A stretch of DNA of 64,000 bases from Cyclobacteriaceae bacterium (GTDB lineage Bacteria; Bacteroidota; Bacteroidia; Cytophagales; Cyclobacteriaceae): the NCBI GenBank assembly GCA_028278225.1, contig JANQEU010000084.1, positions 1 through 64,000 of the forward strand, written 5' to 3'. Positions 51,040 to 62,424 of this stretch are shown here, in pieces. The notes beneath the pieces were generated by a model. It was not told where the DNA came from and searched no databases. It saw only the letters and a program-made list of their open reading frames with translations. Each line of letters opens with the position of its first letter. Position 1 is the first letter of the stretch. Made by a program: the position numbers and the translations under genes.

Positions 51040-52434
51040 ATGGCATCACAATATGATCTTATAGTAATTGGAAGCGGGCCCGGAGGATATGTCGCCGCGA
51101 TTCGCGCCTCTCAACTGGGAATGAAAGTCGGAGTAGTTGAAAGGGCTGAATTAGGCGGGGTATGCCTCAATTGGGGGTGTATACCTACGAAAGCATTATT
51201 GAAAAGCGCCCAGGTTTTTGAGTACATCTCACATGCGGAAGATTATGGAATTTCCGTCAAGGACGCTAAAGCTGATTTTGCCGGGATGGTGAAAAGGAGT
51301 CGGGACGTGGCAAATGGAATGAGTAAAGGTATCCAGTTTCTTTTCAGAAAAAACAAGATTGATCATATCGCCGGGTTTGGTAAACTGGTCCGGGGAAAAC
51401 AGGTGGAAGTAACCGATGATGCCGGAAAGAAAACAACATTGGCAGCCAAAAACATAATTCTGGCGACCGGTGGGAGATCGAAAGAACTCCCGTCCATACC
51501 TATAGATGGTAAGAAGATCATTGGGTATCGAAAGGCAATGACGCTGGACAAGCAACCGAAAAAAATGGTTATTGTGGGATCGGGGGCAATAGGTGTGGAA
51601 TTTGCTTATTTCTACAATTCAATTGGTACGGAGATCACGCTTGTGGAATTTCTTCCGAATGTTGTCCCGGTTGAAGATGAAGATGTAAGCGCTGCTTTGG
51701 CGCGGAACTTTAAAAAGAATGGAATGAAGGTATTGACCAGCTCGGAAGTAACGAAAGTTGATACCTCCGGCAAGGGGTGCAAGGTTACCATCAAGACAAA
51801 GAAGGGGGAGGAACAGGTGGATTGTGACATTGTGTTATCCGCGGTTGGCGTAACCACCAACATCGAAAACATTGGCCTTGAAACTTTGGGGATCAAAACG
51901 GAAAAAGATAAAGTTGTCGTTGACGACTACTATAAAACCAATGTCGATGGGATCTATGCTATCGGTGATATTGTACATGGACCGGCTCTTGCCCATGTTG
52001 CATCTGCCGAAGGGATAATATGTGTTGAGAAGATCGCCGGACAAAATCCTCAGCCGCTGGATTATAATAACATTCCGGGATGTACATACTGTTCACCGGA
52101 GATTGCTTCGGTTGGGTATACAGAGAAGGCAGCCAAAGAAGCAGGTTATGAGTTGAAAGTTGGGAAGTTCCCTTTTACGGCTTCGGGAAAAGCAAAAGCA
52201 GCCGGAGCGCCTGACGGCTTTGTTAAAGTAATATTTGATGCAAAATACGGAGAATGGCTTGGGTGTCATATGATCGGAGCAAATGTCACCGAAATGATTG
52301 CCGAAGCCGTAGCAGCAAGAAAACTGGAAACAACCGGTCACGAGATCATCAAATCGGTCCATCCGCATCCTACCATGTCCGAGGCAGTGATGGAGGCAAC
52401 GGCGGCGGCATATGATGAGGTAATTCACCTGTAG
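51040..52434 (+). CDS. lpdA: Dihydrolipoamide dehydrogenase
   Basis: Lpd is the E3 flavoprotein of the pyruvate, 2-oxoglutarate and glycine-cleavage complexes, reoxidising dihydrolipoamide with NAD. The 464-residue chain has GSGPGGYVAA (FAD, residues 11-20), the redox CVCLNWGC-type pair at Cys42 and Cys47 in GGVCLNWGCIPT, the NAD motif GSGAIGVEFAYFY, GIYAIGDIVHGPALAHVA, and the C-terminal interface HPHPTMSEAVMEA with catalytic His-Glu. All key residues are present. It has a single gene upstream promoter and no partner subunits in view. Confidence 0.96.
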   Translation: MASQYDLIVIGSGPGGYVAAIRASQLGMKVGVVERAELGGVCLNWGCIPTKALLKSAQVFEYISHAEDYGISVKDAKADFAGMVKRSRDVANGMSKGIQFLFRKNKIDHIAGFGKLVRGKQVEVTDDAGKKTTLAAKNIILATGGRSKELPSIPIDGKKIIGYRKAMTLDKQPKKMVIVGSGAIGVEFAYFYNSIGTEITLVEFLPNVVPVEDEDVSAALARNFKKNGMKVLTSSEVTKVDTSGKGCKVTIKTKKGEEQVDCDIVLSAVGVTTNIENIGLETLGIKTEKDKVVVDDYYKTNVDGIYAIGDIVHGPALAHVASAEGIICVEKIAGQNPQPLDYNNIPGCTYCSPEIASVGYTEKAAKEAGYELKVGKFPFTASGKAKAAGAPDGFVKVIFDAKYGEWLGCHMIGANVTEMIAEAVAARKLETTGHEIIKSVHPHPTMSEAVMEATAAAYDEVIHL

Positions 52435-52584
52435 AGACCATTTTGCCATAATACGGGTCATGGCATCACCATAGTTCAAATGGTACACATGAGAAGATTC
52501 GATCGTACCGGTGTGGCTGACCAAGTCGTTACCGGCCTCCACGATTATATATAGGAAAGAAGTCGTGCTTGAACGAAACAAGAA

Positions 52585-52731
52585 AAGGGTGTCTCAAAAG
52601 CTAATCCACTGTCAGGTTGAGGCTCTCGGAACCTATTTTCAAGCATTCTAAGATGCATTTCGAGAAACCTCGGGGACGCCTAGTCAATGTGACGATGACT
52701 TATTTTTTTGTGCTTTTTGAGACGCCCTCTT
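52585..52731. mobile_element. MITE-like element, array copy 1
   Basis: The left end AGGGTGTCTCAAAAG and the right end CTTTTTGAGACGCCCTCTT (slightly diverged) form terminal inverted repeats like those of the element at 29493-29651. The 147-base interior contains an inner inverted repeat (CTCTCGAAACC / GGTTTCTCGAG-like) and no coding frame. Copy 2 at 52836-52981 is about 95% the same. Confidence 0.7.
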
Positions 52732-52835
52732 GGAGGTACGCGCGAGAAGATTCGATCGCACCGGTGTGGCTGACCAAGTCGTTACCGGCCTCCACGCGCA
52801 TATAGGAAAGAAGTCGTGCTTAAACGAAACAAGAA

Positions 52836-52981
52836 AAAGGTGTCTCAAAAGCTAATCCACTGTCAGGTTGAGGCTCTCGAAACCTATTTTCAAGCATTCT
52901 AAGATGCATTTCGAGAAACCTCGGGGACGCCTAGTCAATGTGACGATGATCTATTATTTTGTGCTTTTGAGACACCCTCTT
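52836..52981. mobile_element. MITE-like element, array copy 2
   Basis: Nearly identical to copy 1, with ends AGGTGTCTCAAAAGC and GCTTTTGAGACACCCTCTT. The inner stem TCTCGAAA/TTTCGAGA is perfect here. Because it lies in the same place within the next repeat unit, it was probably copied with the tandem duplication and not inserted twice. Confidence 0.7.
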
Positions 52982-53112
52982 GGAAGTGCGCACGAGAAGA
53001 TTCGATCGTACCGGTGTGGCTGACCAAGTCGTTACCGGCCTCCACGCGCAGGAGATTCTTTTCGGGCGTGGATTACCCAATTATTTATTCAATAATGATC
53101 AAAGGGGAAATG

Positions 53113-53196
53113 TGCGCACGAGAGGATTCGAACCTCCACGCCCGTTAAGGCACTGCCGCCTGAAGACAGCGTGTCTACCAATTTCACCACGTGCGC
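53113..53196 (-). tRNA. tRNA-Leu (anticodon CAG)
   Basis: On the minus strand the 84-base type II tRNA has acceptor GCGCACG with CGTGCGC, discriminator A, D arm GTGGTGAAATTGGTAGAC, anticodon loop TTCAGGC giving CAG (leucine, CUG), a long variable arm (TGCCTTAACGGGCG) and T arm GGAGG-TTCGAAT-CCTCT. CCA is not encoded. The array of degenerate copies begins 63 bases past its 3' end. Upstream lies a long hairpin (53201-53231) and a TAACTTTG promoter motif. Confidence 0.97.
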
Positions 53197-53200
53197 ATTA

Positions 53201-53231
53201 GACTGGTGAGCAAATTAATTTGCCACCAGTC
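53201..53231. other. Near-perfect palindrome in the tRNA-Leu leader
   Basis: GACTGGTGAGCAAATT (53201-53216) pairs with AATTTGCCACCAGTC (53217-53231) with one bulged base, leaving virtually no loop. It lies between the -7 element and the tRNA 5' end. It may form a precursor hairpin cut by an RNase during tRNA maturation, or be a protein-binding site. Confidence 0.6.
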
Positions 53232-53237
53232 ATTTCA

Positions 53238-53245
53238 CAAAGTTA
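53238..53245 (-). promoter_or_regulatory. Bacteroidota-type -7 element for tRNA-Leu
   Basis: On the minus strand TAACTTTG matches TAnnTTTG and lies about 42 bases upstream of the mature tRNA-Leu 5' end; the leader hairpin is in between. Spacing similar to tRNA-Ser. Confidence 0.5.
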
Positions 53246-53292
53246 AAAAGAGAACAGTAATGTTCATAAATCATTCAAATGATATACCTGGC

Positions 53293-54262
53293 TCAGGCAG
53301 ATTTTCTCAAAACCCCCTGTGACCTCGTATGTGAATATTTGAACCCGTCTATGAGTAATGTCAGGTCATGCAGGACGGCTGACCCTGTTGGAAGACTTCC
53401 CGCACCTTTACCAACATATGTTTGGGGTCCGGATAAGTCGCCTGTCACAGTAACCCCATTGCTTTCATCATCGACGAAGTACATTGGGTCACCTAACCTG
53501 ACTAATTGGGGTTTCACGGAGATAGAAAAATTATTCTCTTCGTTCCTGATCTCGGCAATGAGTTTGACTTTTTGATTTTCCCTGCGACTTTCTGAGATCA
53601 GGGTCAGATCAATCTGGTCAATTCCTGCGATCTCAATATCTGAGAGATCAGCAATTTTTCCGAATGCGTGATATGCCAGAATTGCAGCTTTGTATGCTGC
53701 ATCCATGCCTGAAACGTCCAGTGAGGGATCCGTTTCCGCAAAACCCAGATCCTGGGCATCTTTTAGTGCCTCGCCCATAGATTGGAGTCTTTTATTCATT
53801 TGGGTCAGGATGTAATTGGTCGATCCATTCAAAATTCCTCTTATTTCCAGAATTTCCTGGGATCCGAAAAATTGTTGAATCGTGTGTAAAATGGGAATGG
53901 AACCAGCTACCGCACCTTCGTAAAAAAATGGGGTTTCAATTTTTTTGCTAAGCTCGTCGATTGCAGACAGGTTTTCGGCGATCATTTTTTTATTGGCTGA
54001 GATCACCGGCACCCCTCTTTCCAGTGCCTGAAATACAATTCCACGGGCCGCCTCCGCATCATCTATCAATTCAATGACTACATCAATTTCAGGGTCATCA
54101 AGGATTCGGCTTGGATCTGTTGTGATAATCTTGTCGCTAACAGTTCTTTTTTTATCTCCATTTTTGACACAAATGGTTTTGATTGCTGCCTTGATGCCTG
54201 GATTGCGTTTGAGCCCCTCATAAAAACCTTGTGCGACACAGCCAAATCCGAACAGTCCAATC

Positions 54263-54270
<8 letters not shown>
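53293..54270 (-). CDS. hom: Homoserine dehydrogenase
   Basis: Homoserine dehydrogenase converts aspartate semialdehyde to homoserine, feeding methionine and threonine synthesis. The 325-residue protein has an N-terminal Rossmann start GLFGFGCVAQGF, ISANKKMIAENL, FFYEGAVAGSIPI (near 116), GILNGSTNYILTQM (near 143) and FAETDPSLDVSGMDAAYKAAIL (catalytic Asp/Lys region). It lacks the ACT domain of longer enzymes, so feedback control by threonine is not evident. Its ATG overlaps the metX stop by 8 bases, placing it third in metY-metX-hom. Confidence 0.9.
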
Positions 54271-56561
<2,291 letters not shown>

Positions 56562-56791
56562 TTAAGTAGTTGTGTGTAATAAAATTTTTAGAAATTTGAT
56601 GGATTCGACAGGTTCATCCGACCTGCTAACGATTCAGGATTAGCCTTAATGCGTTAGTGGTGTTTTAGATATCGCGCTGCATGCGCATACAACAACACAT
56701 ACAATCGAAGTGGATATGAGTGATCAAAGACTTGCTTAAGCCTGTTTTAAAAGAATGGTAATTGCTGTTTTGATTTTTCATAACTAATCAA

Positions 56792-56884
56792 TTTATCATT
56801 CAGGAATTAGCACCTTTTCTGATCTGTTTTTTCAGAAGGTTGCTAGTGCGTCATCGAGCCTGTCTCTCAGCACTTCTTTATAAA
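56792..56884 (-). ncRNA. SAM riboswitch (S-box/SAM-I) controlling metY-metX-hom
   Basis: Minus-strand sequence from about 56884 down to 56792 has the SAM-I core in order: P1 strand TTTAT, GCTGAGAGACAGGCTCGATGA (split here into GAGAGACAGG and CTCGATGAC), the K-turn-containing GCAACC, a P3 stem (CTTCTGAAAAAACAGATCAGAA), then the invariant AAGGTGCTAATTCC, and the P1 partner ATAAA. This core sits 236 bases before the metY ATG. SAM binding is expected to turn the operon down; the expression platform is in the long leader (56556-56791), where I see hairpins such as GCGCTGCATGCGC but no clear T-tract terminator. Confidence 0.9.
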
Positions 56885-56959
56885 TCGATTATCCATCGAT
56901 TTGAGGTAGCAAACGTAATACTCCTTTTTAAGTTTCCAAATTGTTTTGATAAAATTTTG

Positions 56960-58183
56960 TCAATCAGACCCGGATCCGGGGGTGATTTCCGCCTGTGATA
57001 CCGGTTTTTCCATTTTCCAGTAGACATTACTGCCTCTAAACCTGAAACCTGCATTCTTCCGGTTTGTCATTTCAAAGACAACCACCAGTGTGCTACTCGC
57101 CGGTGAAAAGAAAACGGATGACGACTCTGGTAAAAGCTTCGTTTCATTGTCATTCCAGCTCCTGGTGACGGTCAATGTATCGTTAACCACTTTGACCTGC
57201 ATTTTCCTGTCATCACTGTCGTTTGCATAAGAACCTGTTAATGCCCGCAACTCGCCAGGGTTTAGTGAAATTGGGATTCTATCCTCATTAAGCACTACTT
57301 TTCGATCCTTCAGGTCATACTCGTCTCCGGCATTCAGGAGATAGAATTGCTGACTTCCGTCTGCCAATTGGTATATAGTGTCCCGCTCTGCTGACCATCT
57401 GGTCCCGTCGTAAACGGCGACATAGCTCACTCCGATTACTTCAAATCGGTTCCCTCTCACTATAATACCGGTATTCTCATCTAATCCAATTCCAAGTAAT
57501 TCCGGTCTGTTTTCCAGGATCTCGAACATATCGAATTGCCTGTTTCGGGCAAACAAATGTTGGTCAATGGCGATGTTAGAGATGAAGGACAAACCCTCTT
57601 CATGATCGCCCATCATGATGGTGTTGGCCTGGGTATCACCTCTGGCCAGATATGACCCCTGAATTGTGGCACCGGCAGAGCTTCCGGCAATGACACCGCC
57701 CCTTTCCAGGACTTTTCGAAATTCCTCATGAGCCCTGGTACCAAGATAGGAATCGGCATGTCTCCATTGCCTTCCACCACTGAACCAAATCCCATTCGCC
57801 GTTTTGATCGGCGTGATGAACTCATCATTGTCACTGTCTTTTGGATCTCTTGTATGCAGGACAGTGACATTGGTAAAACCGGCATCAAGGTAACGCTGTC
57901 TGTACTTCACGAACCCGGGATCATTTTCAATAGATTCATCCCCCATTGCGGTTGGAATTACTACTATGGGGGCTTCCGGTCCCCCTGCCAATTTCATGAA
58001 AGTCTCCATGAAAACAGGAGCTCGCGCCGACCCTCCCATGATGATCAATGTGCCGTTTTCCGGTCCTTCCGATACTGCATTCATACCATTTTTACTTATA
58101 CCCTTTTCCCCGGATTTGTCACAGCTGGTCAGAAGCAGGAATATGGCAATGAATAAACAGACATAAGATCCCGGATGAAACAT
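56960..58183 (-). CDS. Cyanophycinase-like S51 peptidase lipoprotein
   Basis: A 407-residue protein related to cyanophycinase (S51 serine peptidases that cut beta-linked arginine-aspartate polymer). A lipobox (FLLLTSC) makes it exported and lipid-anchored. GTLIIMGGSARAP, WFSGGRQWRHADSYLG, GGVIAGSSAGATI (nucleophile Ser in GSSAG) and the terminal GLDENTGIIV match the family's order. The last 130 residues (beta-rich) are an extra domain not typical of cyanophycinase, so the substrate may be another peptide. It is single, next to the divergent esterase-like gene. Confidence 0.85.
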   Translation of the reverse strand: MFHPGSYVCLFIAIFLLLTSCDKSGEKGISKNGMNAVSEGPENGTLIIMGGSARAPVFMETFMKLAGGPEAPIVVIPTAMGDESIENDPGFVKYRQRYLDAGFTNVTVLHTRDPKDSDNDEFITPIKTANGIWFSGGRQWRHADSYLGTRAHEEFRKVLERGGVIAGSSAGATIQGSYLARGDTQANTIMMGDHEEGLSFISNIAIDQHLFARNRQFDMFEILENRPELLGIGLDENTGIIVRGNRFEVIGVSYVAVYDGTRWSAERDTIYQLADGSQQFYLLNAGDEYDLKDRKVVLNEDRIPISLNPGELRALTGSYANDSDDRKMQVKVVNDTLTVTRSWNDNETKLLPESSSVFFSPASSTLVVVFEMTNRKNAGFRFRGSNVYWKMEKPVSQAEITPGSGSD

Positions 58184-58237
58184 GATAATAAGTATGGTTT
58201 ACTTTACCTATATTAATGAAAATTACTGCTAACCCCT

Positions 58238-59962
58238 ATGAGAAAGTATATTAATCCCATTCTTTTAGTGATAGTCATAACTTTCAGTTGTACTTCACCG
58301 GAAGGTGGCATGTCCATTGCAGTTTCTTTTGCTTCGGAAGCCTCCCCGGAAAGTTTGGACGGAAGGTTGATTTTGCTGTTGTCAACCAGTGATGACAGGG
58401 AACCACGGTTCCAGATATCAGATGGTCTGAACACGCAGCTTATTTTCGGACAAAATGTGGACCAGATGGCACCGGGAGATGAGATCATCTTCGATAACTC
58501 AATATTCGGATACCCTTACGAAAGTTTGAAAGATGTTCCCGCCGGTGATTATTATGTTCAGGCTCTTTTGCATAAATACGAAACCTTTAATCTTTCTACG
58601 GGGCACACGGTGAAGCTTCCCATGGATGATGGCGAAGGACAACAATGGAACAGATCGCCGGGAAACCTTCTTAGTGATCCTGTAAAAGTTAAGATTGATC
58701 CGTCAGGTTCCGAAACAATCCGGATTCAAATGAACCAGGTAATCCCACCGATTGAACCCCCGGAGGATACGGAGTGGATAAAGCATATCAAAATGAAGAG
58801 TGATCTGCTAACCGAGTTTTGGGGCAGGGACATGTACCTGGGCGCTCATGTGTTGCTGCCAGAAGGGTTTGATGAGCATCCGGAAGCAAAATATCCACTG
58901 ATGATATTTCATGGCCATTTTCCATATGACTTTGGAGGGTTCAGAACCATACCTCCGGATCCGGACCTGGAACCTGTTTATTCTGAGCGATTTGATGTGG
59001 AGGGTTACAATATCATCCAGCAACAAGAAGCATACGAGCAGTATAAAAAGTGGATAAGTGAGGATTTCCCGAGATTTCTGATCATTGAGATACAGCATCC
59101 AACTCCTTATTATGACGATTCATATGCTGTCAATTCAGCAAGCCAGGGGCCATGGGGAGACGCTTTGACTTATGAGCTAATTCCTTACATAGAAGAAAAA
59201 TTCAGGGGGCAGGGGCAACCATGGTCAAGATTTCTGTATGGGGGATCAACAGGGGGCTGGGAAGCTCTGGCCGTACAGGTTATGTATCCGGACGAGTACA
59301 ATGGCTGTTTTGCGGCCTGTCCCGATCCCATTGATTTCCGGGCGTATTGTTTGACAAACATCTATGAAGACAAAAATGCCTATTACTATGAGAGTGAACA
59401 TAAAAGGGTTCTTGTACCCGGCCGCCGTAATTACCTGGGACATGTAAATGTTTCAGTCAGGGACTACAATTACAGGGAACTGGCTTTAGGTGACAAATCG
59501 AGATCAGGTCAGCAGTGGGACATCTGGGAAGCCACGTATTCGCCACAAGGTGAGAACGGCTACCCCGTGCGGCTTTGGGATAAATATACGGGAGACATCA
59601 ATCCTGTTGTAGCGGAATACTGGAAGGAAAATTATGATCTAAGATATATCCTCGAACGGGACTGGTCGACCATTGGCAAAAAGCTGGAAGGAAAGATTAA
59701 TATCTACTGCGGGGACATGGATAATTATTATCTTAATAATGCCGTCTATCTCATGGAAGAATTTCTTGAGAGCACAACTGATCCATATTACGGAGGAGAG
59801 GTGGATTACGGTGATCGGGCCGAACACTGCTGGAATGGTGACCAGGAAAATCCCAATCACATTTCCAGGTTACGGTACAATACCATGTATGTGAATAAGA
59901 TACTGAAACGTATTGAAGAAAGCGCCCCGCAGGATGCTGATTTGACAAGTTGGAGGTACTGA
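58238..59962 (+). CDS. Esterase-like alpha/beta-hydrolase lipoprotein
   Basis: A 574-residue exported lipoprotein (VIVITFSC, Cys near 18). The N-terminal 180 residues are a beta domain. The remainder is an alpha/beta-hydrolase of the putative esterase/enterochelin-esterase-like type, with oxyanion PLMIFHGHFPYDFGG, nucleophile elbow YGGSTGGWEAL (Ser near 339) and late acidic/His segments (IYCGDMDNYY and RAEHCW). Members hydrolyse esters or amides outside the cell; the substrate is unknown. It is divergent from the cyanophycinase-like gene with 54 bases between. Confidence 0.8.
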   Translation: MRKYINPILLVIVITFSCTSPEGGMSIAVSFASEASPESLDGRLILLLSTSDDREPRFQISDGLNTQLIFGQNVDQMAPGDEIIFDNSIFGYPYESLKDVPAGDYYVQALLHKYETFNLSTGHTVKLPMDDGEGQQWNRSPGNLLSDPVKVKIDPSGSETIRIQMNQVIPPIEPPEDTEWIKHIKMKSDLLTEFWGRDMYLGAHVLLPEGFDEHPEAKYPLMIFHGHFPYDFGGFRTIPPDPDLEPVYSERFDVEGYNIIQQQEAYEQYKKWISEDFPRFLIIEIQHPTPYYDDSYAVNSASQGPWGDALTYELIPYIEEKFRGQGQPWSRFLYGGSTGGWEALAVQVMYPDEYNGCFAACPDPIDFRAYCLTNIYEDKNAYYYESEHKRVLVPGRRNYLGHVNVSVRDYNYRELALGDKSRSGQQWDIWEATYSPQGENGYPVRLWDKYTGDINPVVAEYWKENYDLRYILERDWSTIGKKLEGKINIYCGDMDNYYLNNAVYLMEEFLESTTDPYYGGEVDYGDRAEHCWNGDQENPNHISRLRYNTMYVNKILKRIEESAPQDADLTSWRY

Positions 59963-60025
59963 AAATCGATATTCATACTCTGCCATTATATTGAACCTTG
60001 TCAAAAAGTTATGCACGGATTACTG

Positions 60026-62263
60026 TTATGAGTTTCCGGTCATCCGAAATTGAACTTCGAATGTTGTTCCCGAGTTAAGTTCACTTATTACGGCTATACT
60101 TCCATTCATCGCTTCAACGTACTTTTTCACAATTGATAATCCTAAACCTGTTGAGCTTTCGGATCCTGTTGGCTTAGCTGAGAGTTTAGTGAAACGTCTG
60201 AAAAGCAATTTTTGGTCTTCCTCACTTATTCCCGGTCCTTCATCTTTCACCTTTATCAATACCCATCCGTCACTTTCGCCAACGGATAAATAGATATTTT
60301 TCCCAGGAGGCGAGAACTTAATGGCATTTGAGATGAGATTTTCAAAAATTTGAATGGTATAATTTGAATCAACCAAAGCGAAATACTTGTTCTCCGGCAA
60401 ATCCTTAACTATGTCTATTTCTTTTTTTTCACTTGATACTTGAAAGCTATTGGCCACAGATTTCAGAATTGAAGCAATGTCTTGAATCTCTAAATCAATA
60501 TTCATTGTTTCTGATTCTATGGCGTTTACATCAAGAACCTTGGCGATCATTTCAATCATTCGGTTCGCACCTCTCTGAATTTCATCAAAGAAACTTTTAT
60601 GATCATCATCAAGATGATCTTTCAAATCTCTTTTCAGCAGTGGTAACAAAGCGGTAATTGCAGTCAGCGGATTTCTCAAGTCATGAGCTACCACCCCAAT
60701 AAGTTCATTTTTTTCACTATTGAGCCTTGTTAATTGCAAATTCGCCCGTTTTTTTATGGTATAAAGTCGCCATAAGGTTCCGATAAGGATCAAGGTCAGG
60801 ATCAATCCCGCTATCATATAGTTTCTGGTAAGTATCTGCCTTTTCAGGTCTTCACTATGTTCAAGTTCACGACGGACTCTCTCCGCTTCAATTAATTGTT
60901 TTTCCTTGTCAAATTCATAACGTGCGGTCAAGCGTGAAATCTCATCCCGGTTTTTCTTGTTATACAGCGAATCCTCCAATGACTTCATTAACTCATGGTA
61001 TTTCAGTGATTCCTTGTAGTTGTGGATGCTTTTATAAGCTCTATGTAATTCCGAAGTTGAGATGTGACGCAATGGTCTGAAATTGTCACTTTCGGAAATG
61101 TCAAAGGATTGCTCGAAATACCGGATAGCCATGTCAGTTTCACCCCTATCCAGATGATAACGGCCAATGCCCTGCAATGCGGATATTTCAAATTCACGGA
61201 GTTGACATTGTTTGGCAGCTTCCAATACTGACCTGAAATATTTGATTGAGGAATCAGGTTGATTGATGCTTTCGTACAATCGTGCGATACCTTCATTGAT
61301 AAAAGGGATCAGACATTTGTCACCAAAAGTCGCATTGTAGGCGAGGACTTCTTTATAGTATTCCAGTGATCGTTCAGGCTCATTTATCACCGAATAGATA
61401 TAAGCAATATTACTCATGATGCCTGTATAGTCCCGGTGACTTTTTATCTCAAAAGCCGCATCCAGGGCCTTATTGAAATATTCAAGGCATTTTTGATTAT
61501 CCCCTTGTACGGCATAAATCACTCCTATATCGTTCAATTGCTCCATTTGCAACCGCACATTTCCAAGACTATCTGAAATTGACAATGCTTCCAGGAAAAG
61601 TTCCATTGCTACCGGAAATTGCCCCAGCGAAACATTGGTGGCGCCCAGGAAATTCAGTGCTATCACCTCATCTTTTTTTGATCCCAATGATTTTATGGAG
61701 TTCAGCGCTCTGCTTCCCAGATCAAGCGCCCGTTGTAGTTTTCCGGTTCTATTGTATGATTCACCTAAATACGAGGTGGCCATTGATACCTGCAATGAAT
61801 CCCCGATTGAACGACTCATGGCTATGGACTTTTCCAGATAGAATATGGCGCTGTCATGCCTGCCCAGAAGCTGAAAGGATTTGCCAATTTGCAAAAATAT
61901 CGTGGAGTGGTACTCTCCTGAAACAGTATCTTTTAGTAGCTCCAGGGCTTCCTTTGAGGTAAGGACTGAAGCTTCAAATTCAGAACTTAGTCGTTGATAA
62001 TTTGAGACTTCCCTCAAAGCTTCTACAATCTCATTTTTTCTATTTAGAGCTTTTGCCAATTGCAAAGCCAGATTGGCAAAATGCTTACCATCTTCTGTAT
62101 CCTTGTCCACCAGGGATTTACTTAACTCCAGGAGTATCCTAAGACTATCTGATGCACCTACGGCATTTTCCAACCTGGTTTTAAGTGCATTGACCTCCGC
62201 ATCTTGCGCCAAGGCAGACGAAGTCATTAGAATAACAAGACATGGAATGAACAAAGCTTTCAC
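60026..62263 (-). CDS. TPR-containing sensor histidine kinase
   Basis: The 745-residue protein has a signal peptide (LVILMTSSALAQ) and about nine TPR units in its periplasmic half (for example SYLGESYNRTGKLQRALDLG, NLIGATNV-type and YIYSVINEPERSLEYYKEV). A TM helix at MIAGLILTLILIGTLWRLY (near 480) joins it to a cytoplasmic kinase: H box VVAHDLRNPLTAI (His near 529), N box FENLISNAIKFS, G1 DEGPGISEED and G2 GLGLSIVKK. GTG at 62263 is the start. No response regulator is adjacent; the neighbouring ECF sigma gene is on the other strand. TPR sensor kinases are widespread in Bacteroidota. Confidence 0.93.
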   Translation of the reverse strand: MKALFIPCLVILMTSSALAQDAEVNALKTRLENAVGASDSLRILLELSKSLVDKDTEDGKHFANLALQLAKALNRKNEIVEALREVSNYQRLSSEFEASVLTSKEALELLKDTVSGEYHSTIFLQIGKSFQLLGRHDSAIFYLEKSIAMSRSIGDSLQVSMATSYLGESYNRTGKLQRALDLGSRALNSIKSLGSKKDEVIALNFLGATNVSLGQFPVAMELFLEALSISDSLGNVRLQMEQLNDIGVIYAVQGDNQKCLEYFNKALDAAFEIKSHRDYTGIMSNIAYIYSVINEPERSLEYYKEVLAYNATFGDKCLIPFINEGIARLYESINQPDSSIKYFRSVLEAAKQCQLREFEISALQGIGRYHLDRGETDMAIRYFEQSFDISESDNFRPLRHISTSELHRAYKSIHNYKESLKYHELMKSLEDSLYNKKNRDEISRLTARYEFDKEKQLIEAERVRRELEHSEDLKRQILTRNYMIAGLILTLILIGTLWRLYTIKKRANLQLTRLNSEKNELIGVVAHDLRNPLTAITALLPLLKRDLKDHLDDDHKSFFDEIQRGANRMIEMIAKVLDVNAIESETMNIDLEIQDIASILKSVANSFQVSSEKKEIDIVKDLPENKYFALVDSNYTIQIFENLISNAIKFSPPGKNIYLSVGESDGWVLIKVKDEGPGISEEDQKLLFRRFTKLSAKPTGSESSTGLGLSIVKKYVEAMNGSIAVISELNSGTTFEVQFRMTGNS

Positions 62264-62424
62264 TCAAATTAATTTTCAGCAGTGTACAATTTAGCCCACT
62301 TTGATAAAATTCCGACAAACGGATAATTTGGTTTTGGGCAAATCCATTAAATTAAAATGTATATGATGAAATCGAGGAATTTCCAGCACTTGATATTAGC
62401 CTTGCTCACCTACAAAAATCGCTG

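Larger units (their letters stand above)
52484..53050 (-). repeat. Tandem array of degenerate tRNA-Leu tails (about 250-bp units)
   Basis: GAGAAGATTCGATCG occurs at 52491, 52744 and 52994, giving a period of about 250 bases. Each instance starts a block (52484-52544, 52736-52800, 52986-53050) similar to the 3' end of the nearby tRNA-Leu gene (GTGCGCACGAGAGGATTCGA), read on the minus strand, but with an extra 33-base hairpin-like insertion (CCGGTAACGACTTGGTCAGC...) in the T arm. The full unit between blocks holds a MITE-like element. The array lies between lpd and the tRNA-Leu gene, downstream of the tRNA's 3' end. It has about two and a quarter units. Confidence 0.85.

Noticed and set aside
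52484-53050. CRISPR array
   Set aside because: Repeat units of about 250 bases with tRNA-like blocks are too long and lack short repeats and unique spacers; no cas genes.
52617-53201. Short frames of 62-73 residues in the tandem repeat
   Set aside because: They follow the repeat units and a tRNA; no protein-like composition and no conserved motif.
53279-53575. 98-residue plus-strand frame
   Set aside because: Antisense to the 3' end of hom; no homology.
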